Positions 26,037-35,401 of a stretch of DNA of 64,000 nt are shown here, in pieces. The stretch lies in the NCBI GenBank assembly GCA_902561795.1, contig CACERG010000004.1:1-64000 (forward strand). The letters are read 5' to 3'. Source of the stretch: an uncultured Bacteroidota bacterium (GTDB taxonomy: Bacteria > Bacteroidota > Bacteroidia > Flavobacteriales > Flavobacteriaceae). A program made the position numbers and the translations under genes. Positions within the stretch are counted from its first letter, which is position 1. Each line of letters begins with the position of its first letter. Under the pieces are notes generated by a model, which searched no databases, had not been told where the DNA came from, and saw only the letters and a list, made by a program, of their open reading frames with translations.

Positions 26037-26495
26037 ATGAATCGATCAATAATTAATGGTGTAAAAATCGTGAAACTTAATCAAATAAATCATCCGAAGG
26101 GAAAGATTCTACATATGATTAAAAAAACTTCACCTGAATTTAAAAAATTCGGAGAGTGTTATATGTCAGAAATAAACCCTGGGTGTATAAAGGCCTGGAA
26201 ATTACATTTAAAACAAACTCAAAATATATCAGTTCCAATAGGTGAAATAAAAGTTGTTTTATTTGATAGTAGAGTAAAATCATCTACCTATAACATTTTA
26301 GATAAGTTTTCTTTAGGAAGGCCTGACAAGTACCACAGGTTAACCATCCCACCAGGTATAATATATGGATTTAAGTGTGTTTCTAAAGAAAGTGCAATTA
26401 TTCTTAATATCACAGATTTTCAGCATGATTTGAATGAGTCACAAACTCTAGCTTTAGATGACTCAAAAGTTCCTTTTAATTGGAAATCAATTTAA
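26037..26495 (+). CDS. dTDP-4-dehydrorhamnose 3,5-epimerase-like cupin (CDP-sugar epimerase)
   Basis: 152 aa, shorter than the RfbC at 40701. It has a cupin of the RmlC type: 'WKLHLKQTQNISVPIGEIKVVLFD' region and 'RLTIPPGIIYGFK', where RfbC has 'FIPRGFAHGY'. The histidine in 'KLHLKQ' parallels the catalytic His of RmlC. After RfbF and RfbG it should epimerise the CDP-4-keto-6-deoxy sugar, as in the CDP-6-deoxy-L-altrose route of Yersinia (recollection). The reductase gene follows 7 bases later. Confidence 0.75.
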   Translation: MNRSIINGVKIVKLNQINHPKGKILHMIKKTSPEFKKFGECYMSEINPGCIKAWKLHLKQTQNISVPIGEIKVVLFDSRVKSSTYNILDKFSLGRPDKYHRLTIPPGIIYGFKCVSKESAIILNITDFQHDLNESQTLALDDSKVPFNWKSI

Positions 26496-26502
26496 TATAG
26501 CT

Positions 26503-27450
26503 TTGAACATATTAATCACAGGTGGTTCAGGTTATTTGGCAGGGTGTCTTGCCAACTTTTTAAAAGGAAATAAAAACTATAATATTACTCTTTCTACATC
26601 CTCGGAGAACTTTGCTAAAAAAAATAAATTCAATGTATTTAAGATTGACTGGGGGAGTAGTGTTTCATTGGATATTGCTTGTAAAAATAAAGACGTTATA
26701 ATTCATTGTGCTGGGCCAAATGCTGCTGAAGCTTACCAAAATCCACATAAAGCTTTTGAATTTAGCAGTAAAGTTTTGGATAATCTCATAAAGAAAGCAA
26801 TAAAAAATAAGGTCAAAAAATTAATTTATTTTTCATCAGTGCATGTATACAAAACACCACTTGAAGGATATTTAAATGAAAAATCACCCTTGGATCCAAA
26901 GCACCCCTACGGGATTTCAAAAAAATTAGCTGAACTGACGCTCTCTAAGTACATAAAAAATGAAAATTTGGATATTAATATTATAAGGCTATCAAATGCA
27001 TTTGGAAAGCCATTTTGGAATAATAAAAATTGTTGGAATCTAGTTGTTAATGATTTTTGCAAACAAGTTGTAATCAATAAAAGTATTCAAATTAATTCTG
27101 ATGGAAATGAAGTTAGAAACTTTGTGACTGTGAATGAGGTTTGTCGATTGGTAGATTTTATCATTGAAAAATCTAATATGGGAAAACTAATCCCTTTCAT
27201 TTTTAATTTTGGAGGCAGTTGGAATTTAAGTGTTAAAAGCTTGGCCGTTTTAATTGCAAAAAAATATAAGGAAGCTTATGGGATTAATCCAAAAATTATT
27301 TTTAAAAAAAGAAGCCAAGCAAAACCAAATAAAAGGTTAGAGTTTAGTTATGATCTAATAATTAAAAAAGGGTTTAAACCTCGAAATAACTATCTTGATG
27401 ATATTAAACAAATTTTTAATTATGTGAAGGATAATTTTTTAAATGCATAG
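26503..27450 (+). CDS. NAD-dependent epimerase/reductase (SDR), probable CDP-4-keto sugar reductase
   Basis: 315 aa from TTG 26503, the start preferred here; the longer track ORF (26458) would add 15 residues that overlap the epimerase gene and are not SDR-like. 'NILITGGSGYLAG' is then the immediate N-terminus, as usual for extended SDRs. 'YFSSVHVYK' and 'YGISKKLAE' supply Ser and Y-x3-K. It likely reduces the epimerised CDP-4-keto-6-deoxyhexose at C4, finishing the CDP sugar. It overlaps the next glycosyltransferase by 8 bases. Confidence 0.8.
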   Translation: MNILITGGSGYLAGCLANFLKGNKNYNITLSTSSENFAKKNKFNVFKIDWGSSVSLDIACKNKDVIIHCAGPNAAEAYQNPHKAFEFSSKVLDNLIKKAIKNKVKKLIYFSSVHVYKTPLEGYLNEKSPLDPKHPYGISKKLAELTLSKYIKNENLDINIIRLSNAFGKPFWNNKNCWNLVVNDFCKQVVINKSIQINSDGNEVRNFVTVNEVCRLVDFIIEKSNMGKLIPFIFNFGGSWNLSVKSLAVLIAKKYKEAYGINPKIIFKKRSQAKPNKRLEFSYDLIIKKGFKPRNNYLDDIKQIFNYVKDNFLNA

Positions 27451-28336
27451 TAAACCATATTTTTCAGTTATTTTGCCTAATTACAACCATGGCAATTATC
27501 TTAAAAAAGCAATTGATTCAGTAATAAATCAAGACTATAAAAATTGGGAATTATTGATTATTGACAACCATTCTACTGACAATTCTCATGAAATTATTTC
27601 ATCATACAATGATCCGCGCATTAAATCATTTAAAATAAATAATGATGGAGTAATTGCTATTTCTAGAAATCATGGAATAAAAAACTCAAAAGCTGAATGG
27701 ATAGCATTTTTAGATAGTGATGACATATGGTATAAGAATAAACTTTCAACATTATTTCATTATACCTCTAAAAGCTATGATATTATATGCTCAAATGAAT
27801 ATGAACATAAAATAAATACAGGTCAAAAAAAGGCTAATTATTATAATTTAAAAACAGATAATTTTTACAGCGAATTATTGATTCATGGAAATAAATTATC
27901 AACCTCATCAACAGTTGTGAGACGAAGTTTTATGAAAAATAAAAATTTGTTGTTCAATGAAAATCGTGATTTCATATCAGTTGAAGATTATGATTTGTGG
28001 CTTCAAATCGCTTTAAAAAAAGGATCTTTTGCTTTTTGCAGAGAATTTTTGGGCGAGTATAGAATTCATAGTAATAATCTATCTAATAACTTCGATCTTC
28101 ATTATAATAATCTAAAAAAACTGTTGTTGATGCACGTATTTGAAATTCAAGAATTTTCAGACAATTATAAATTGTGGGAGCTTATTGAACCTAGACTAAA
28201 GTTAATTGAAATAAGGTACCATTATAGTCAAAATATTTTAAATGGAATAAGATTTTCAATTTTGGAATTATTAAATCAAAAATTAATTAAATCTTTCAGA
28301 TTAGTAAAACACTGCATAAAAAAAGTTATTGGATGA
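27443..28336 (+). CDS. GT2-family glycosyltransferase
   Basis: 297 aa GT-A enzyme. 'SVILPNYNHGNYLKKAIDSV' opens the protein at 7-26, 'LLIIDNHSTDNS' follows, and 'AFLDSDDIWY' (about 95-104) holds the D-x-D for metal and nucleotide. It is soluble apart from a basic tail. It adds one sugar to the growing glycan; specificity is unreadable. It starts inside the reductase gene and overlaps the deacetylase start by 4 bases. Confidence 0.85.
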   Translation: MHSKPYFSVILPNYNHGNYLKKAIDSVINQDYKNWELLIIDNHSTDNSHEIISSYNDPRIKSFKINNDGVIAISRNHGIKNSKAEWIAFLDSDDIWYKNKLSTLFHYTSKSYDIICSNEYEHKINTGQKKANYYNLKTDNFYSELLIHGNKLSTSSTVVRRSFMKNKNLLFNENRDFISVEDYDLWLQIALKKGSFAFCREFLGEYRIHSNNLSNNFDLHYNNLKKLLLMHVFEIQEFSDNYKLWELIEPRLKLIEIRYHYSQNILNGIRFSILELLNQKLIKSFRLVKHCIKKVIG

Positions 28337-29193
28337 TTTTAATAGTTAGAAAAATACTTTTTAAAATTTTAGATTGGTCATTTATTGCTAGGAAGTTTTT
28401 GCAAAAGCATTTCACTAAGTTTGACAATCCAAATCTAAGAGTATTAATTTATCACGATGTTAAATCTGAAAAACAAATAAATCTTTTTAAAAATCAAATA
28501 TTAAGTCTAAGAAGAAATTATGAATTTATATCTCCAGATGAATTTGAAAGTTATATTTATAATGGCTCAAATAATGGAGACAAAATATTACTGACTTTTG
28601 ATGACGGATTTAAATCAAACAGGAAATTAGCTGAGGAGGTTCTTAATGAAATGAATATAAAAGCTCTATTTTTCATTGTTTCTGATTTTTTAGGAGAAAA
28701 AAAAGAGTCACAAAAATATAAATCAATAATTAATAATATTTATCCAAAAGGGCCTACTAGGTTTGAATTAAGTGATCCAATGGATAAAAAAGACATAGAA
28801 TTTTTATTATCTACTGGGCACAAAATAGGATGTCATACTTTTTCACATAAAATGCTGTCAACTATAAATTCTAGATCTGAACTAAATAAAGAGTTAATAA
28901 AAAGTAAATTGAATTTAGAAAAAGAATTTGGGATAAAAATTAATCATTTCGCATTTCCATTTGGAACTTTCAAAAGTATTAATAAGAATTCTTTAGAAAT
29001 TCTAAATCAAAATTTTGACTTTATTCATTCTGGATTAAGGGGCAATAATAAAAATATTAAAAATAATAAATTGGTTTTTAGAGATGCTGTTAATCCAGAA
29101 ATGGGAATAACGAGATTAAAATCTTTTTTAATTGGCAATGCAGACTTTTTATATATTGGTAAATACAACAAATTAAAAAAATATCTAATTTGA
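28333..29193 (+). CDS. Polysaccharide deacetylase (NodB/CE4 family)
   Basis: 286 aa. The NodB domain shows 'LLTFDDGFKSN' (motif 1, catalytic and metal Asp), 'GCHTFSHKML' (motif 2, metal His pair) and 'FAFPFGT' (motif 3). CE4 enzymes remove N- or O-acetyl groups from amino sugars. An N-terminal hydrophobic segment is short and not a clear signal peptide, so it may work on a lipid-linked intermediate inside the cell, or be anchored (inference). The gene overlaps its left neighbour by 4 bases and its right neighbour's TTG start by 4. Confidence 0.83.
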   Translation: MILIVRKILFKILDWSFIARKFLQKHFTKFDNPNLRVLIYHDVKSEKQINLFKNQILSLRRNYEFISPDEFESYIYNGSNNGDKILLTFDDGFKSNRKLAEEVLNEMNIKALFFIVSDFLGEKKESQKYKSIINNIYPKGPTRFELSDPMDKKDIEFLLSTGHKIGCHTFSHKMLSTINSRSELNKELIKSKLNLEKEFGIKINHFAFPFGTFKSINKNSLEILNQNFDFIHSGLRGNNKNIKNNKLVFRDAVNPEMGITRLKSFLIGNADFLYIGKYNKLKKYLI

Positions 29194-31253
29194 CTCCTCA
29201 GGGACTTTCAATTGATTTAAAATCTTTTTTCAAATCCAAAAGAAACTTTTGGGTGCCTGAAATGGGGGAACACCATTTTTATTTGTCAAGGTCTTCATGG
29301 TCAATCTTAACAGTATGTTTGTTAAAGTTTAAAGAAACTAATAAAAAAAGCATAAATATTTTTCTTCCTGAATATTTTTGTAACGACCCAATACCTTTAA
29401 TTAATCAGGAAAATATAAATATTCATTATTTTAATCTTGATAAAGAATTTAAGCCTGATCTAAAACAACTTAATTCTTTAGCTCAAGAAGTAAAACCAGA
29501 CATTTTCTTAGCTGTTCATTATTTTGGAAAACCCTCCATCTCAAATGAAATTAAAAATTTTTGCGTCAAATTTAAATGTTGGTTCATCGAGGATGCCACA
29601 CATTGCTTAAAAAAAGAAAAATTTATTGGAAATCAAGGTGACTTTGTCTTATTTAGTCAATATAAGCATCTAGCAATTCCAAATGGTGCATTACTTATTG
29701 CCAATACGAAAGGACCATCTAAAATTAATGAGGGAAATTTTATAAATTTTGATATAAATCATTTCTTAAAAAATGAGATCCAAAACTTGAACTTTGAGAA
29801 TAGGTTTATCAAAACAGGTATTCTTTTTTCATTAAGATGGTTAGTAAAAAAATTAATTTTGACTTATTTCGGAGAAACGAATTTTTTTTTAAAATTTAAT
29901 CTAAAAAAATACATTAATGGCCTAGAGCTCTCATATCCTGAAAATTATCACAGTTATAAAATTTCTTTATTATCAAAATTTTTATTACCAAGGCAGGATT
30001 TAGATTACATTGCAAGAACAAAAAAAAGGAATTTTGAAATATTTAAAGAGATATTAGATGGTAAATTAGCTTTTGATAAAAACTTTAATTTTAGACCAAA
30101 ATATAATTCATATACTCCTTATTTATTACCAATAAGAATTTTAAACGATGATTTAGATAATCTAATTAAAAAAGGTTTTCCAATTATTCGTTGGCCATTA
30201 TTTCCTAAATCATGTATTAATAATTCCTATAAATATAATAAGCTCTATTTCATATTATTAAATCATACAATTTCAAAAAACTATTTTAAAAAAATTTGTG
30301 GCTTAAGGGTACATCTTGATAAAATAAGGTTTAAAAAAACTGAAAAAATTCAGTATCATGAGGAACTTTGCCTTTCAAATATAAACTTGTTACAATCTAA
30401 TTATTATGTCCATTCAAAAGCAGAAATTGAAAATAAGAAAATTGAATCTTTTGAAATCATTTTAGATTCAAAAATTGTAGGATACTTTCAAATTTTGAAA
30501 AAAAAATATTTTAAAATATTTACTTTATTGAGAATTAATAGAGGACCAATTTTAATTAGCTCATTACAACTAAATGACCGGATCAATATTTTTTTAAAAC
30601 TTTTAACTTTTTCAAATATTTTTAATTTTAAATTTCTGTCAATTTCACCAGATGTCAGCTACTATTCAATTCAAAGCTTATTTTTTGAAAGATTCAGATC
30701 AAGGAAATTAAATTTTCCAGCTTGGAAATCATCAATTATTGATTTAGAAAAAGAGGAATCATTTCTTTTTCATGATTTTAGGCCAAAATGGAGAAACTCA
30801 CTCAGAAAGTCCCAAAAAAATAATTTAGTTGTTAAGAGATCTTCAAGTAAAAAGGATCTCGAAGTCCTATTAAAATCTTATAGCGAAGATGTTAAGGCTA
30901 AAAAATATAAGGGTTTAAATACTGAGTTGATAAAAAAAATGGAAAGACTTACAAATGAAAATGAAAAACTATTTGTATTTACAGCCTTTAAAATGGGAAA
31001 AAGAATAGGCTCAATTTTGATATCTAAACAATTAGCTAATTCTATCTATTTAATAGGATGGTCTTCTGAAGAGGGGAGAAAGTTAAACTCAAATTATTTA
31101 CTATTATGGGAAGCTATAATTTATTTAAAATCTATTAGACTAAAAAGATTAGATCTAGGCGGTTTAATTGGTAATAATCATCCTATCGATTTTTTCAAAT
31201 TAGGCATGAATGGCGATTATTATGAAAATTGTGGAGAATATTTAGCTATATGA
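29190..31253 (+). CDS. Fusion: DegT-like PLP aminotransferase + GNAT/FemAB-like acyltransferase
   Basis: 687 aa, TTG start. Residues 1 to about 380 are a DegT-like PLP domain: 'FLPEYFCNDP', 'LAVHYFGKPS', 'IEDATHCLKK' and Lys in 'SQYKHLAIPNGALL'. Residues from about 395 to 687 look like a FemAB/Acetyltransf_6 (CelD-type) domain: 'DFRPKWRNSLRKSQKNN' and 'LYLIGWSSEEG'-like 'IYLIGWSSEEGRKLNSNYLL', ending 'RLDLGGLIG'. A single polypeptide could thus aminate a keto sugar and acylate (or aminoacylate) the new amine. The frame is continuous over the junction. Substrate and acyl donor are unknown. Confidence 0.75.
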   Translation: MTPQGLSIDLKSFFKSKRNFWVPEMGEHHFYLSRSSWSILTVCLLKFKETNKKSINIFLPEYFCNDPIPLINQENINIHYFNLDKEFKPDLKQLNSLAQEVKPDIFLAVHYFGKPSISNEIKNFCVKFKCWFIEDATHCLKKEKFIGNQGDFVLFSQYKHLAIPNGALLIANTKGPSKINEGNFINFDINHFLKNEIQNLNFENRFIKTGILFSLRWLVKKLILTYFGETNFFLKFNLKKYINGLELSYPENYHSYKISLLSKFLLPRQDLDYIARTKKRNFEIFKEILDGKLAFDKNFNFRPKYNSYTPYLLPIRILNDDLDNLIKKGFPIIRWPLFPKSCINNSYKYNKLYFILLNHTISKNYFKKICGLRVHLDKIRFKKTEKIQYHEELCLSNINLLQSNYYVHSKAEIENKKIESFEIILDSKIVGYFQILKKKYFKIFTLLRINRGPILISSLQLNDRINIFLKLLTFSNIFNFKFLSISPDVSYYSIQSLFFERFRSRKLNFPAWKSSIIDLEKEESFLFHDFRPKWRNSLRKSQKNNLVVKRSSSKKDLEVLLKSYSEDVKAKKYKGLNTELIKKMERLTNENEKLFVFTAFKMGKRIGSILISKQLANSIYLIGWSSEEGRKLNSNYLLLWEAIIYLKSIRLKRLDLGGLIGNNHPIDFFKLGMNGDYYENCGEYLAI

Positions 31254-32404
31254 ATAATTACGTTTTAGCAATTGATGCTTCTAGTATTGTTAATACGGGT
31301 GGATTAACCCACCTATATGAACTACTCAATAATTTTAATAAAAAAGATCATCCAGAAATTGATGAAATAATTATCATAGGCTCTACTAAGGTTTTAGATT
31401 ATTTACCAAACAGCAAATTTTTTTTTAAAAAGACATCTTTTTTCTTGAATTCAAACAAATTATTAAGATTAATATATCAAACGTTTTTAATGGATTTTTT
31501 TTTAAAAAAAAGGGCAGATATTTTATTTTCTTTGACTGGAGACTTCATAGGAAAATTTAGACCTTTAATAGGAATGTCGCAAAACATGCTTCTTTATGAA
31601 AAAAAATTTTGGAAAGAAATTAAAAGCTTTAAAGAAAAAATCAAATTATTAATAAATTTCAAAAGGCAAGAAAAATGTTTTATTAATTCAAACGGATTGA
31701 TTTTTATTTCTAATTATGCAAAAGATTTCATATCTGAGGTTGTTCCAATCGAAAATATACCAAAATCAATCATTTATCATGGGATTTCTAAAAGGTTTTT
31801 GAATAAGAAAAATCTATCAAAAAAATTTGATAATTTCTCATTTGAGAAACCTTTCAAATTCATATATGTTTCAACTGTTCATGTATACAAAAACCAATTA
31901 AATGTAATAAAAGCAATAAGTAACCTTAGAAAAAGCGGATATCCAGTATCATTGACATTAATTGGCCCGATTATTTATAAACCATATGGTGAAAAAATGA
32001 TAATGGAAATAAGAAAAAATGATTTGCATAAGGAATTTATAAACTACATTAATGAGGTCCCACATAGTGAAATTCAAAACTATTATTCAGACCATGATGG
32101 TATAATATTTGCCTCAAGCTGTGAAAATATGCCAAATATTTTGATAGAGTCTATGGGCTCAGCATTACCTATAGCATGTAGTAATAAAATGCCAATGCCA
32201 GAATTCTTAAAAAATGGGGGGACATACTTTAATGCACATTCTACAAAATCTATAGAAAAAGCACTAATTTATTTGATAAAAAACTTGCCATTATTTGACC
32301 AGAGAAATGGGAACATTAATAAATTAAAATTTATGTCTTGGGGTATAACATCAAAAAAAACCTTTAGATTTATTTCAAAAATAAAACATCAATTTTATGT
32401 TTAG
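31250..32404 (+). CDS. GT4-family glycosyltransferase
   Basis: 384 aa from ATG 31250, which overlaps the preceding stop (ATGA); the track start (TTG 31229) is less likely. GT-B features: 'IYVSTVHVYKNQLNVIKAI' opens the donor domain, and 'FASSCENMPNILIESMGSALPIA' is the E-x7-E region. The N-terminus 'LAIDASSIVNTGGLTHLYELL' is typical of GT4 enzymes acting on lipid-linked oligosaccharides. It overlaps the next gene by 8 bases. Confidence 0.85.
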   Translation: MNNYVLAIDASSIVNTGGLTHLYELLNNFNKKDHPEIDEIIIIGSTKVLDYLPNSKFFFKKTSFFLNSNKLLRLIYQTFLMDFFLKKRADILFSLTGDFIGKFRPLIGMSQNMLLYEKKFWKEIKSFKEKIKLLINFKRQEKCFINSNGLIFISNYAKDFISEVVPIENIPKSIIYHGISKRFLNKKNLSKKFDNFSFEKPFKFIYVSTVHVYKNQLNVIKAISNLRKSGYPVSLTLIGPIIYKPYGEKMIMEIRKNDLHKEFINYINEVPHSEIQNYYSDHDGIIFASSCENMPNILIESMGSALPIACSNKMPMPEFLKNGGTYFNAHSTKSIEKALIYLIKNLPLFDQRNGNINKLKFMSWGITSKKTFRFISKIKHQFYV

Positions 32405-33380
32405 TAACAGTATCTTACTGATAACTGGCGGAACTGGTTCTTTTGGGAATGCAGTTTTAAAAAAGTTTTTAGATTCAAGTATATCAGAAATTAGAATTTT
32501 TTCAAGGGATGAAAAAAAACAACATGATATGCGGATTAAGTATAAAAATCCAAAAATTAAATTTTTTATTGGAGACGTTAGGGATATAAATAGTATAAAA
32601 TCTGCTATAACGGATGTTGATTACATATTTCATGCTGCTGCACTCAAACAAGTTCCCTCTTGCGAATTCTTTCCATTAGAGGCTGTTAAAACAAATATTT
32701 TGGGAACTGATAATGTTCTTTCTGCAGCTATTGAAGCTAAAGTTAAAAAAGTAATTTGTTTAAGCACTGATAAGGCAGTTTATCCGATTAATGCAATGGG
32801 AGTCTCTAAAGCAATGATGGAAAAAGTTTTTGTAGGGAAATCAAGAAATTCAGAATCCACGGTCATTTGTGGAACTAGATATGGAAATGTAATGGCATCT
32901 AGAGGATCTGTCATTCCTCATTTTTATGATCAGATTAAAACACAAAATGAAATTACTGTAACAGACCCAAAAATGACACGTTTTATGATGACACTTAATG
33001 ATGCGGTTGATCTTGTATTATTTGCTTTTGAAAATGGCAAATCTGGGGACATTTTTGTTCAAAAATCTCCATCTACTACAATAATTGAATTGGCTGAGAC
33101 AATGAAAAAGATATATAATTCATCAGTAAATATTAAAAATATAGGAATTCGTCATGCTGAGAAAATGCACGAGACACTACTTTCAAAAGAAGAAAGGTTG
33201 GTGGCAGAAGATTTGAAAGATTACTTTAGAGTTCCTGCAGATAATAGAGATCTAAATTATAAAAAGTATTTTTCGGAAGGGGTAGAGAATACAAATTTAG
33301 AAGAATACAATTCATTTAATACACACAGGCTAAAAGAGGACGAACTTATTAAACTTTTAGAAAGTATCGGTTATAAATGA
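32397..33380 (+). CDS. UDP-GlcNAc 4,6-dehydratase/5-epimerase (CapE/FnlA/WbvB type)
   Basis: 327 aa SDR. 'LLITGGTGSFGNAV' is the cofactor loop, 'AAALKQVPSCE' and 'STDKAVYPINAMGVSKAMME' are family marks; the catalytic tyrosine is replaced by Met (M-x3-K), as in CapE and FlaA1-type enzymes. It turns UDP-GlcNAc into UDP-2-acetamido-2,6-dideoxy-L-arabino-hexos-4-ulose. With the reductase and 2-epimerase behind it, a UDP-L-QuiNAc or UDP-L-FucNAc pathway is complete. The stop overlaps the next start by 4 bases. Confidence 0.87.
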   Translation: MFSNSILLITGGTGSFGNAVLKKFLDSSISEIRIFSRDEKKQHDMRIKYKNPKIKFFIGDVRDINSIKSAITDVDYIFHAAALKQVPSCEFFPLEAVKTNILGTDNVLSAAIEAKVKKVICLSTDKAVYPINAMGVSKAMMEKVFVGKSRNSESTVICGTRYGNVMASRGSVIPHFYDQIKTQNEITVTDPKMTRFMMTLNDAVDLVLFAFENGKSGDIFVQKSPSTTIIELAETMKKIYNSSVNIKNIGIRHAEKMHETLLSKEERLVAEDLKDYFRVPADNRDLNYKKYFSEGVENTNLEEYNSFNTHRLKEDELIKLLESIGYK

Positions 33381-34255
33381 AAGTACTTATAATTGGAGCA
33401 GATGGGATGATAGGGCATAAAATTGCTCAAACATTACATGAAAATGGATTTGAAATTTTCTTAAACAGCAGATCCCGGCCGGATATTTTAAAAAAACTTT
33501 ACCCATCATGCAAAATATTTCAATTTGACTTTCTAAAACAAAAAATACACAATCTTTTAGATCAAATAAATCCTGATTACATAGTAAATTCAGTAGGAAT
33601 AACTATAAGAAGGGGATCTGAAAATCTTGATGAAGCAATAATTTTAAATTCAGAATTACCAAAAAAAATTGATGTCTGGTGTAATTTAAACAATAAAAGG
33701 CAGATACATTTTTCTTCAGATTGTATTTTTTCAGGTGAAAAAGGAAATTATGATGATTATGATATTTCAGATGCTGCTGACAATTATGGAAAAACAAAAG
33801 CCAATGGGGAGGTAAATTCAAATTTCACTCTGACGATAAGATCATCAATGATAGGAAGAGAAATTTTTAACAAGACAGAGTTATTGGAATGGGTGATTTC
33901 AAATAAAAATTTAAAAATAAAAGGTTTTGATAAAGTCATATATTCTGGAGTTACAACTTTGTGGATGTCAAAAATATTAGTTAAAATTTTAAGAGAATTT
34001 AACAAATTGAAAGGAATTTATAATATATCATCCGACCCTATATCTAAACATGACCTTTTAAAAAAAATAAATCATTATTTTGATCTAAACATAGATATTA
34101 CCAATGACATCTCTGTTTCCTACAATAAATCCTTAAATTCGAATAAATTCTTTTGCGAGACAAATTTTGAAAAACCTGATTGGGATAAAATGCTGGAGGA
34201 ATTGCGTGAAGATAGTTTAAAGTTAAATGATCTATATAACCTATATGATATATAA
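33377..34255 (+). CDS. UDP-4-keto-6-deoxy-HexNAc reductase, RmlD-like (WbvR/FnlB role)
   Basis: 292 aa. N-terminal 'LIIGADGMIGHKIAQ', 'FSSDCIFSG' and 'YGKTKANGE' (Y-x3-K) define an RmlD-type SDR. FnlB/WbjC of the L-FucNAc route is about 370 aa with a C-terminal cupin; this protein lacks that extension and so resembles the shorter WbvR of the L-QuiNAc route (recollection). It should reduce the CapE product to the UDP-L-PneNAc or UDP-L-RhaNAc intermediate. It overlaps upstream by 4 bases and abuts the 2-epimerase. Confidence 0.77.
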   Translation: MKVLIIGADGMIGHKIAQTLHENGFEIFLNSRSRPDILKKLYPSCKIFQFDFLKQKIHNLLDQINPDYIVNSVGITIRRGSENLDEAIILNSELPKKIDVWCNLNNKRQIHFSSDCIFSGEKGNYDDYDISDAADNYGKTKANGEVNSNFTLTIRSSMIGREIFNKTELLEWVISNKNLKIKGFDKVIYSGVTTLWMSKILVKILREFNKLKGIYNISSDPISKHDLLKKINHYFDLNIDITNDISVSYNKSLNSNKFFCETNFEKPDWDKMLEELREDSLKLNDLYNLYDI

Positions 34256-35401
34256 ATGATAAAAGTTTTAACAATTGTTGGAACAAGACCAGAGATCATC
34301 AAACTTTCTAGGGTTATATTTGAATTAGAAAAACATTTTAAACATGTTCTAGTCCATACAGGGCAGAATTATGACTATGAATTAAATGAAATTTTTTTTA
34401 AGGATCTTGAAGTTAAAAAACCTGACTATTTTTTAAATGCGGTTGGTAAATCAACTGCGGAAACAATTGCAAATATTATCTCAGAATCAGATAAGGTTTT
34501 ACAACATGAGAATCCTGACGCAGTTTTATTATATGGAGATACAAATTCATGCCTTTCGGTTATTTCTGTTAAAAGAAGACAGATACCAATATTCCATATG
34601 GAAGCTGGTAATAGGTGCTTTGATCAAAGAGTTCCCGAAGAATTAAACAGAAAAATTGTAGACCATTTAAGTGATATCAATTTACCTCTTACTGAACAAG
34701 CTAGAGATTATTTGATTGCCGAAGGAATAAAACCTGAAACAGTAATCAAAATAGGCTCCTGTATGAAGGAGATATTATATCACTATATGCACAAAATTCA
34801 GTCAAGCAAGATCTTAGGAAAATTAAATCTCAAAAAAAGATCTTACTTTGTGGTATCATTTCATAGGGAGGAAAATGTTGATTATAAGGATAATTTAATT
34901 TCATTTTTAGACAGCCTTAATGAGATATCTAAATATTTTGAACTTCCGGTCATTGTATCAACCCATCCAAGAACTAAAATGAGAATAGAAAAATTGAAAA
35001 ATATCAAATTAGACGAGAAAATTATTTTTTTAAAACCACTAGGTTTTTTTGATTATGTAAACCTGCAGCAAAATTCAAGATGTGTGATATCTGATAGCGG
35101 GACTATTTCAGAAGAGTCATCTATTTTAGGATTTCCATCAATTACGATTAGAGAGTCTCATGAGAGACCAGAAGGGATGGATGAAGGTACACTTATAATG
35201 TCAGGGCTTAATAAAAACAGAATTATTGAATCTTTAAACATGATGATAAACCAGTTTAAATCAGGTCTAGTGCCAAAAATTGTTAGTGATTATGATGTTA
35301 ATAATGTGTCTTTAAAGATTTCAAGAATTATTCTTAGCTATATTGACTATGTTAATAAAAACGTTTGGAAAAAAATCGACCATCCTAGGCGGCCTAAATG
35401 A
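34256..35401 (+). CDS. UDP-N-acetyl-hexosamine 2-epimerase, non-hydrolysing (FnlC/WbvD/WbjD type)
   Basis: 381 aa. 'IVGTRPEIIKLS' at 5-16, 'VHTGQNYDYELNEIFF', 'MEAGNRCFDQRVPEELNR' and 'SDSGTISEESSILGFP' are the signatures of non-hydrolysing 2-epimerases; the 'NRCFDQRVPEE' form is typical of FnlC/WbjD, as opposed to WecB. It converts the L-rhamno or L-talo intermediate to UDP-L-QuiNAc or UDP-L-FucNAc. The start follows the previous stop directly and its stop overlaps the next gene. Confidence 0.87.
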   Translation: MIKVLTIVGTRPEIIKLSRVIFELEKHFKHVLVHTGQNYDYELNEIFFKDLEVKKPDYFLNAVGKSTAETIANIISESDKVLQHENPDAVLLYGDTNSCLSVISVKRRQIPIFHMEAGNRCFDQRVPEELNRKIVDHLSDINLPLTEQARDYLIAEGIKPETVIKIGSCMKEILYHYMHKIQSSKILGKLNLKKRSYFVVSFHREENVDYKDNLISFLDSLNEISKYFELPVIVSTHPRTKMRIEKLKNIKLDEKIIFLKPLGFFDYVNLQQNSRCVISDSGTISEESSILGFPSITIRESHERPEGMDEGTLIMSGLNKNRIIESLNMMINQFKSGLVPKIVSDYDVNNVSLKISRIILSYIDYVNKNVWKKIDHPRRPK

